Source of the DNA: Pseudomonas wenzhouensis
Lineage (GTDB): Bacteria; Pseudomonadota; Gammaproteobacteria; Pseudomonadales; Pseudomonadaceae
Assembly: GCF_021029445.1 (NCBI RefSeq)
Contig: NZ_CP072610.1
Coordinates: 2,604,001-2,668,000 of the forward strand
Direction of reading: 5' to 3'
DNA length: 64,000 bases
Notes under the pieces: generated by a model
What the model was told of the DNA's origin: nothing
Databases searched by the model: none
Seen by the model: the letters and a program-made list of their open reading frames with translations, nothing else
Shown: positions 58,803 through 64,000 of the stretch, in pieces
Numbering within the stretch: the first letter of the stretch is position 1
How the letters are laid out: every line of letters starts with the position of its first letter
Program-made: the position numbers and the translations under genes

Positions 58803-59009
58803 ATGTCCGCCCTGTACATCCTGATTCCCGTTGCCATCGCCCTGGTCGGCTTCGCCATCTGGCTGTTCTTCTGGGCAGTGGACAGCGGCCAGTACGACGA
58901 CCTCGACGGGCCGGCACACAGCATTCTGTTCGACGACGAAGACCCATTGCACAAGGCTGGCGTCGAACAGGTCGAAGAGCAGAACAGGCAGGACAAGCCC
59001 GATGCCTGA
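58803..59009 (+). CDS. ccoS: cbb3 oxidase maturation protein CcoS
   Basis: 68 residues with one N-terminal membrane helix (ILIPVAIALVGFAIWLFFWA) and a short acidic tail with GQYDDLDGPAHSILFDDED, the CcoS signature. Needed for cofactor insertion. Overlaps the next gene by eight bases. Confidence 0.93.
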   Translation: MSALYILIPVAIALVGFAIWLFFWAVDSGQYDDLDGPAHSILFDDEDPLHKAGVEQVEEQNRQDKPDA

Positions 59010-59685
59010 ACTGGCGCCACTGCTGGTATCGGCGCTGATTCTCGGCCTGCTCGGCGGCGGCCATTGCCTGGGCATGTGCGGCGGCCTGATGGGCGCCCTG
59101 ACCCTGGCGATTCCCCCTGAACAACGCAGCAGACGCCTGCAACTGCTATTGGCCTACAACCTCGGGCGCGTCCTCAGCTACGCGCTGGCAGGCTTGCTCC
59201 TGGGGTTGGCCGGTTGGGCCGTGGCCGGCAGCCAGGCCGAGGTCATCATGCGCACGCTGGCGGCGCTGCTGCTGATCGCCATGGGTCTTTATCTCGCCGG
59301 CTGGTGGAGCGGCCTGACGCGCATCGAAGCACTGGGCCGTGGCCTGTGGCGACACATTCAACCCCTGACACGCCGCTTCATGCCGGTCACAAGCATCCCC
59401 AAGGCAGTGGTGCTGGGTGGTCTCTGGGGCTGGCTGCCGTGTGGCCTGGTTTACAGCACCCTGCTGTGGGCCTCGAGCCAGGGCAATGCCGTCAACAGTG
59501 CCCTGCTGATGCTGGCCTTTGGCCTGGGCACCTGGCCGGTGCTGCTGGCCACCGGTCTGGCGGCAGAACGCATCACCGCCCTGCTGCGCAAGCGTGGCGT
59601 GCGCATGGCGGGTGGCCTGCTGGTCATCCTGTTCGGCATCTGGACCCTGCCCGGCCCACACCAGCACTGGCTGATGGGTCACTGA
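59002..59685 (+). CDS. Membrane protein of the TauE/SafE (DsbD-like) family
   Basis: 227 residues from the ATG at 59002 (MPELAPLLVSALILGLLGGGHC). About six helices; conserved GGGHCLGMCGGLMGAL at the first helix and WLPCGLVYSTL later place paired cysteines in the membrane, as in CcdA/DsbD-like and copper-handling proteins. It follows ccoS in many pseudomonads. A role in copper or thiol supply to the oxidase is likely but unproved. Confidence 0.82.
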   Translation: MPELAPLLVSALILGLLGGGHCLGMCGGLMGALTLAIPPEQRSRRLQLLLAYNLGRVLSYALAGLLLGLAGWAVAGSQAEVIMRTLAALLLIAMGLYLAGWWSGLTRIEALGRGLWRHIQPLTRRFMPVTSIPKAVVLGGLWGWLPCGLVYSTLLWASSQGNAVNSALLMLAFGLGTWPVLLATGLAAERITALLRKRGVRMAGGLLVILFGIWTLPGPHQHWLMGH

Positions 59686-59690
59686 CACGC

Positions 59691-59744
59691 AGCCCGGATG
59701 CAATCCGGGGAAACCTGCCACAAGCCCCGGATTGCATCCGGGCT
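59691..59744. repeat. REP-like inverted repeat
   Basis: AGCCCGGATGCAATCCGGGG (59691-59710) and its complement (59725-59744) flank a 14-base loop. Same family as 26573-26632, with GCAAT in place of GAAAT. Confidence 0.88.
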
Positions 59745-59814
59745 ACGTCACCATCGGCTCCAGTGAAGCTTTTTCACTTCGCCTGCAGCCTGCGGCCGCC
59801 CCTCTTGTAGCCTG

Positions 59815-59856
59815 TTGATTCAAGTCAAGGCCATCCCCTGCGCGCATCCCTAGACT
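59815..59856 (+). promoter_or_regulatory. ANR box and -10 element of the hemN promoter
   Basis: TTGATTCAAGTCAA (59815-59828), then TAGACT (59851-59856). The box centre lies about 41.5 bases before the predicted start, so activation by ANR is expected. Confidence 0.8.
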
Positions 59857-59886
59857 GGCAACACAGCCTGTCCAGGATTATTTCCC

Positions 59887-61269
59887 ATGCTCGATACCCT
59901 CCAGTGGGATACCGACCTGATCCGCCGCTACGATCTCGCCGGTCCGCGTTACACCTCCTACCCGACCGCCGTACAGTTTCACGACGACATCGGCCCATTC
60001 GATCTGCTGCACGCGTTGCGCGACAGCCGCAAGGCCGGGCGTCCGCTCTCGTTGTACGTGCACGTACCGTTCTGCGCGCACATCTGCTACTACTGTGCCT
60101 GCAACAAGGTCATCACCAAGGATCGTGGCCGCGCCCTGCCTTATCTGGAAAAGCTCGAGCGGGAAATCGAGATCATCAGCCGCTACATCGATCGCAACCA
60201 GCCAATCGAGCAACTGCATTTCGGTGGCGGTACGCCAACCTTCCTCAGCCATGACGAGCTGCGCCGCCTGATGCAGCACCTGCGCCAGCACTTCAACCTG
60301 CTGGATGACGATTCCGGTGATTACAGCATCGAGATCGATCCGCGCGAAGCCGACTGGTCGACCATGGGCCTGCTGCGCGAACTGGGCTTCAACCGTGTCA
60401 GCCTGGGCGTGCAGGATCTAGACCCCGAGGTGCAACGCGCGGTCAACCGCCTGCAGACCCTGGAGGAAACCCGCGCCATCGTCGAGGCAGCGCGCACCCT
60501 GCAGTTTCGCTCGGTAAACATCGACCTGATCTACGGCCTGCCCAAGCAAACGCCTGAGCGCTTCGCCCGCACCGTGGCCGAGATCATCGCCCTGCAGCCG
60601 GATCGTCTGTCGCTGTTCAACTACGCGCACCTGCCCGAGCGCTTCATGCCGCAACGGCGCATCAGCGCCGATGACCTGCCCAGCCCGGCGGACAAGCTGG
60701 CCATGCTGCAGGCCAGCATCGAGCAACTGACCCGCGCCGGCTATCGCTACATCGGCATGGATCACTTCGCCCTGCCCGACGATGAACTGGCCATCGCTCA
60801 GGAAGAAGGCACGCTGCAACGCAACTTCCAGGGCTACACCACCCACGGCCATTGCGACCTGATCGGCCTGGGCGTATCCGCCATCAGCCAGATCGGCGAC
60901 CTATACAGCCAGAACGACAGCGATATCACCAGTTACCAGCAGACCCTGGGCAATGGCCAGTTGGCGACTCGCCGCGGCCTGCATTGCAATGCCGACGACC
61001 GCCTGCGTCGCGCCGTGATTCAGCAACTGATCTGCCATTTCCAACTGCGTTTCGCCGACATCGAGCAAACGCATGGCGTGGTGTTCCGTGATTATTTCTG
61101 CGCCCTGTGGCCGGAGCTGGAGCAACTCGCGGCTGACGGCCTGATCAGCCTCGACGCTCAGGGTATTGAAGTGCGCCCGGCCGGGCGCCTACTGGTGCGT
61201 TCGCTGTGCATGCTGTTTGATCGTTATCTCAACGATCAGGTGCGCCAGCGCTTCTCGCGGGTGATCTGA
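59887..61269 (+). CDS. hemN: Oxygen-independent coproporphyrinogen III oxidase
   Basis: Radical-SAM enzyme of haem synthesis under low oxygen. 460 residues. The SAM cluster motif is CAHICYYCACN (CxxxCxxC). FGGGTPTFL and the IEIDPREADW segment are typical. Haem is needed in large amounts for the neighbouring cbb3 oxidases. Confidence 0.96.
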   Translation: MLDTLQWDTDLIRRYDLAGPRYTSYPTAVQFHDDIGPFDLLHALRDSRKAGRPLSLYVHVPFCAHICYYCACNKVITKDRGRALPYLEKLEREIEIISRYIDRNQPIEQLHFGGGTPTFLSHDELRRLMQHLRQHFNLLDDDSGDYSIEIDPREADWSTMGLLRELGFNRVSLGVQDLDPEVQRAVNRLQTLEETRAIVEAARTLQFRSVNIDLIYGLPKQTPERFARTVAEIIALQPDRLSLFNYAHLPERFMPQRRISADDLPSPADKLAMLQASIEQLTRAGYRYIGMDHFALPDDELAIAQEEGTLQRNFQGYTTHGHCDLIGLGVSAISQIGDLYSQNDSDITSYQQTLGNGQLATRRGLHCNADDRLRRAVIQQLICHFQLRFADIEQTHGVVFRDYFCALWPELEQLAADGLISLDAQGIEVRPAGRLLVRSLCMLFDRYLNDQVRQRFSRVI

Positions 61270-61276
61270 GCCGGGC

Positions 61277-61302
61277 AAGCGCCCGCTCCGTTACGGGCGC
61301 TT
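61277..61302. terminator. Terminator between hemN and the next gene
   Basis: AAGCGCCCG / CGGGCGCTT stem with an eight-base loop, between convergent genes. Confidence 0.8.
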
Positions 61303-61303
61303 C

Positions 61304-61747
61304 TCAACTCATCGCCAGCAGGCTCGCAGCCTGCATCTGCTCGCTGGAAAGGCCATTGTCACGCATCAACTTGATCAGCTGGGCGTTGGCCGAAGTCAGC
61401 GCACTGTTGAGCGAGGCCAGCTCGGTCTGCAGCCCTTCCAACTGCTGACGCTTGCCCTCGGCGTCAAGCCTCTGATCGCTCATGATGGCCTCGATCTGCG
61501 CCTGTTTCTCGACGATCTGTGCACGCAGCTCGCGGATCATCTTGAGCAGATCCCTGATCGCCTGAGGCAGGTCGCTATCGTCGATATCTTGATGCTTCTC
61601 AGACCTGGTCGACATGCCCTTGCCCAGCTCGGACAGGCTCACGCGCAATCCTTCGCAACGCTCCTGCGCAGTTCGTTCAGCCGTGCTGAACTGTCGTTGA
61701 ACACCCTGAGCCAGATTGTTCAGTGAACCCAGCGAAGCGATGCGCAT
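61304..61747 (-). CDS. Conserved coiled-coil protein of unknown function
   Basis: 147 residues, start at 61747 with AGGGAGCAGGG upstream. The middle (residues about 65-130) is a heptad-type coiled coil (MIRELRAQIVEKQAQIEAIM). It sits between hemN and anr, as does an uncharacterised gene in P. aeruginosa. No known domain could be named. Divergent from anr. Confidence 0.8.
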   Translation of the reverse strand: MRIASLGSLNNLAQGVQRQFSTAERTAQERCEGLRVSLSELGKGMSTRSEKHQDIDDSDLPQAIRDLLKMIRELRAQIVEKQAQIEAIMSDQRLDAEGKRQQLEGLQTELASLNSALTSANAQLIKLMRDNGLSSEQMQAASLLAMS

Positions 61748-61897
61748 TACCCTGCTCCCTGCCTTGATCTATCATGTCAGGGTCACATCGGCAGGCCGGG
61801 ATCAAACTTGAGTAAGCAGTCAGGCTTGCATGGCTGGTCGCAAACCCGCCCCTGCTGTACCCTAAGCGCCATTGCGTATCTATCAGGAAGCTGAACG

Positions 61898-62632
61898 ATG
61901 TCCGAGAGCATCAAGCTGCGTACGCAGCACCAAGCCCATTGCAAGGATTGCAGCCTGGCCAGCTTGTGCCTGCCGCTCTCGCTGAACATGGAAGACATGA
62001 ACGCCCTCGACGACATCGTCAAGCGTGGTCGACCGCTGAAAAAAGGCGAATTCCTGTTCCGTCAGGGTGATTCCTTCGGCTCCGTATTCGCCGTGCGTTC
62101 CGGCGCGCTGAAAACCTTCAGCCTGAGCGATGGTGGCGAAGAGCAGATAACCGGCTTTCACCTGCCCAGCGAGCTGGTCGGCCTGTCGGGTGTCGACGGC
62201 GAGCGCTACCCGGTCTCGGCACAGGCGCTGGAAACCACCTCGGTCTGCGAGATTCCCTTCGAGCGCCTTGACGACCTGGCCCTGCAACTGCCACAGCTGC
62301 GCCGCCAACTGATGCGCATCATGAGCCGTGAGATCCGCGACGATCAGCAGATGATGCTGCTACTGTCGAAGAAAACCGCCGACGAACGCATCGCCACCTT
62401 CCTGGTCAACCTCTCTGCCCGCTTCCGCGCGCGCGGCTTCTCGGCCAACCAGTTCCGCCTGGCCATGTCACGCAACGAAATTGGTAACTATTTGGGTCTT
62501 GCGGTCGAGACGGTGTCTCGCGTATTTACCCGCTTCCAACAGAACAAGCTGCTCGAAGCCGAAGGCAAGGAAGTCCACATTCTCGACCCGATCGAGTTGT
62601 GTGCATTGGCCGGTGGCAATCTCGACGTTTGA
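61898..62632 (+). CDS. anr: Oxygen-sensing transcription factor ANR (FNR family)
   Basis: 244 residues. The N-terminal cysteines that hold the oxygen-labile 4Fe-4S cluster are visible ([11 protein letters not shown]), with the fourth in [13 protein letters not shown]-like cNMP fold leads to the helix-turn-helix [12 protein letters not shown], whose E, S and R read TTGAT/GTCAA sites. Candidate targets in the window are usp, ccoG and hemN. Confidence 0.97.
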   Translation: MSESIKLRTQHQAHCKDCSLASLCLPLSLNMEDMNALDDIVKRGRPLKKGEFLFRQGDSFGSVFAVRSGALKTFSLSDGGEEQITGFHLPSELVGLSGVDGERYPVSAQALETTSVCEIPFERLDDLALQLPQLRRQLMRIMSREIRDDQQMMLLLSKKTADERIATFLVNLSARFRARGFSANQFRLAMSRNEIGNYLGLAVETVSRVFTRFQQNKLLEAEGKEVHILDPIELCALAGGNLDV

Positions 62633-62675
62633 GTTCGCACGGCTTTCGCGGGCTCAACGCCTTTAGGACCCCACG

Positions 62676-63224
62676 ATGATCTTTGACGAATTCAGCATCA
62701 AGACCCTGATCCGCCCGGTAGCAGACTTCCCAAAACCGGGCGTGGTGTTTCGCGACATCACCCCGCTGTTCCAGTCGCCGCGCGCCCTGCGCATGGTCGC
62801 CGACAGTTTCATCCAGCGCTATGTGGAGGCTGAATTCAGCCATATTGGCGCCATGGATGCGCGCGGCTTTCTCATCGGCTCGATCATCGCCTATGAACTG
62901 AACAAGCCGCTGGTGCTGTTTCGCAAACAGGGCAAGCTGCCGGCGGATGTGCTCAGCGAGGGCTACCAGACCGAGTACGGCGAAGCGTTCCTGGAAGTAC
63001 ACAATGACAGCCTCTGCGAAGGCGACTCGGTGCTGATCTTCGATGACCTGATCGCCACCGGTGGCACGCTGATCGCCGCCGCCAATCTGGTACGTCGCCT
63101 GCGTGCCAGCGTTTTCGAGGCCGCTGCAATCATCGACCTGCCGGAGCTGGGCGGCTCGCAAAAACTGCAGGATGCCGGCATTCCCACCTTTACCCTGACC
63201 GCCTTCGCACTCGACGACCGCTAA
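62676..63224 (+). CDS. apt: Adenine phosphoribosyltransferase
   Basis: Salvages adenine to AMP using PRPP. 182 residues. PRPP-binding motif [16 protein letters not shown], and [15 protein letters not shown] near the N-terminus is diagnostic. Follows anr by 43 bases. Confidence 0.97.
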   Translation: MIFDEFSIKTLIRPVADFPKPGVVFRDITPLFQSPRALRMVADSFIQRYVEAEFSHIGAMDARGFLIGSIIAYELNKPLVLFRKQGKLPADVLSEGYQTEYGEAFLEVHNDSLCEGDSVLIFDDLIATGGTLIAAANLVRRLRASVFEAAAIIDLPELGGSQKLQDAGIPTFTLTAFALDDR

Positions 63225-63280
63225 GCCCGGAGCCAGCGGTTGTGGATGATGCCGCTCAGCGAATCGCCACTGAAACCCAG

Positions 63281-64000
63281 ATGAAGCAGACCTCCTTGGA
63301 TTCGACAAGCGCATGGCGCCTGCGCCTGGCCCAGACCATGGACGGCAGGGCCGTCCAGCGGCTGGTGACCGGACTGATTCTGATAAATGCCGCCATCCTC
63401 GGTCTGCTCACTTCACCGCCTATCGTCAGCCAGTGGGGCTGGCTGCTGGTGCCGCTGGACGCCATCATTCTCGCCTGTTTCTTCGCGGAGCTGAGCCTGC
63501 GTTTCGCCGCCCGTGGCATCGCCCTGCTACGCGACCCCTGGGCCTTGTTCGACTGCATTGTCGTCGCCATAGCCCTTATACCGGCCAGTGGCCCTTTCGC
63601 GGTTTTACGAGCGCTGCGCGTGTTGCGAGTGCTACGCCTGGTATCGATCAATCCGAGTATGCGCAAGGTGGTGCAGGCACTCCTCGCTTCGTTACCCGGC
63701 ATGGGCAACATCATCATGCTGATGAGCCTGATCTTCTATGTCGCCGCCGTAATGGCCACACAGCTGTTTGGCGAGCGCTTTCCGGAATGGTTCGGCAGCC
63801 TCACCGCCAGCCTCTACTCACTGTTCCAGATGATGACACTCGATAGCTGGTCGAGCGGCACCGTCAGGCCAATCATGGAAGTTTATCCACTGGCTTGGCT
63901 GTTCTTCATTCCCTATGTGCTGATTGCCACTTTCATGATGCTCAACCTGTTCATCGCCGTCATCGTCAACGCGATGCAGAGTGCCCATGAACCCAGCCCT
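63281..64000 (+). CDS. Voltage-gated ion channel of the bacterial sodium-channel type (3' end outside window)
   Basis: 240 codons visible, open at the window end. One six-helix unit: S4 has arginines every third residue (RALRVLRVLRLVSI), and the pore loop reads MMTLDSWSSG, followed by S6 (LIATFMMLNLFIAVIVNAM). Known NaChBac-type filters have TLESW; here the glutamate is aspartate. The ATG at 63281 has a poor ribosome site; an in-frame GTG at 63242, nine bases after GGAG, is an alternative. Confidence 0.87.
   Translation, partial: MKQTSLDSTSAWRLRLAQTMDGRAVQRLVTGLILINAAILGLLTSPPIVSQWGWLLVPLDAIILACFFAELSLRFAARGIALLRDPWALFDCIVVAIALIPASGPFAVLRALRVLRVLRLVSINPSMRKVVQALLASLPGMGNIIMLMSLIFYVAAVMATQLFGERFPEWFGSLTASLYSLFQMMTLDSWSSGTVRPIMEVYPLAWLFFIPYVLIATFMMLNLFIAVIVNAMQSAHEPSP

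Overview
The window is a stretch of GC-rich gammaproteobacterial chromosome, almost certainly Pseudomonas sensu lato. Gene content and order point there: yejF-fabI-ppiD-hupB-lon-clpX-clpP-tig-tRNAs-folD, cysS-glnS-ppiB-lpxH, usp-acnB-nasS-nasT, and two tandem ccoNOQP operons followed by ccoGHIS-hemN-anr-apt. From memory, much of this follows the P. aeruginosa PA1807-PA1785 and PA1557-PA1543 segments, joined through other genes. No phage, insertion sequence, integrase or CRISPR array is visible. It reads as core chromosome with one transporter cluster that may be an addition.

Region by region: (1) 1-12.5 kb holds an oligopeptide ABC ATPase (cut by the window edge), fabI, then the leftward protein-quality-control block ppiD, hupB, lon, clpX, clpP, tig, with sigma-32-like promoters before lon and clpX, three tRNAs (Leu, His, Arg), and folD. 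(2) 12.5-20.6 kb is a six-gene ABC importer matching the glycerol-type glpSTPQUV order. It diverges from a sigma-54 activator gene; a GG-N10-GC promoter and a phased array of TGAAC(A/G) repeats lie between them. (3) 20.7-28.9 kb holds a class C beta-lactamase, repeat-rich spacers, cysS/glnS, ppiB/lpxH, miaE, an ANR-box-driven universal stress protein and a DUF1289 protein. (4) 29-36.4 kb holds acnB (GTG start, long leader, large palindrome upstream), the nitrate sensor/antiterminator pair nasS-nasT, alaC and plsC. (5) 36.4-47.4 kb holds a class I amidotransferase, a PepSY protein, a thiolase and multifunctional beta-oxidation operon, a rhodanese/cytochrome c pair, and the transglutaminase / alpha-E / ATP-grasp cassette, whose transglutaminase gene carries a one-base frameshift. 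(6) 47.5-64 kb is the microaerobic respiration block: two cbb3 oxidases, their assembly genes, hemN, the oxygen sensor anr, apt, and a truncated voltage-gated channel gene.

The most interesting sequence is the nasS leader (32165-32285). A near-consensus sigma-54 promoter is followed by two closely spaced hexaloop hairpins, the second overlapping the 5' arm of a Rho-independent terminator. That is the layout of an ANTAR antitermination leader, placed in front of the operon that encodes the ANTAR protein NasT, so it suggests autoregulation by attenuation. Other signals are ANR boxes tying usp, ccoG and hemN to the anr gene in the same window, complementary loss of motifs in the two transporter ATPases, and near-identical tracts between the two cco operons.
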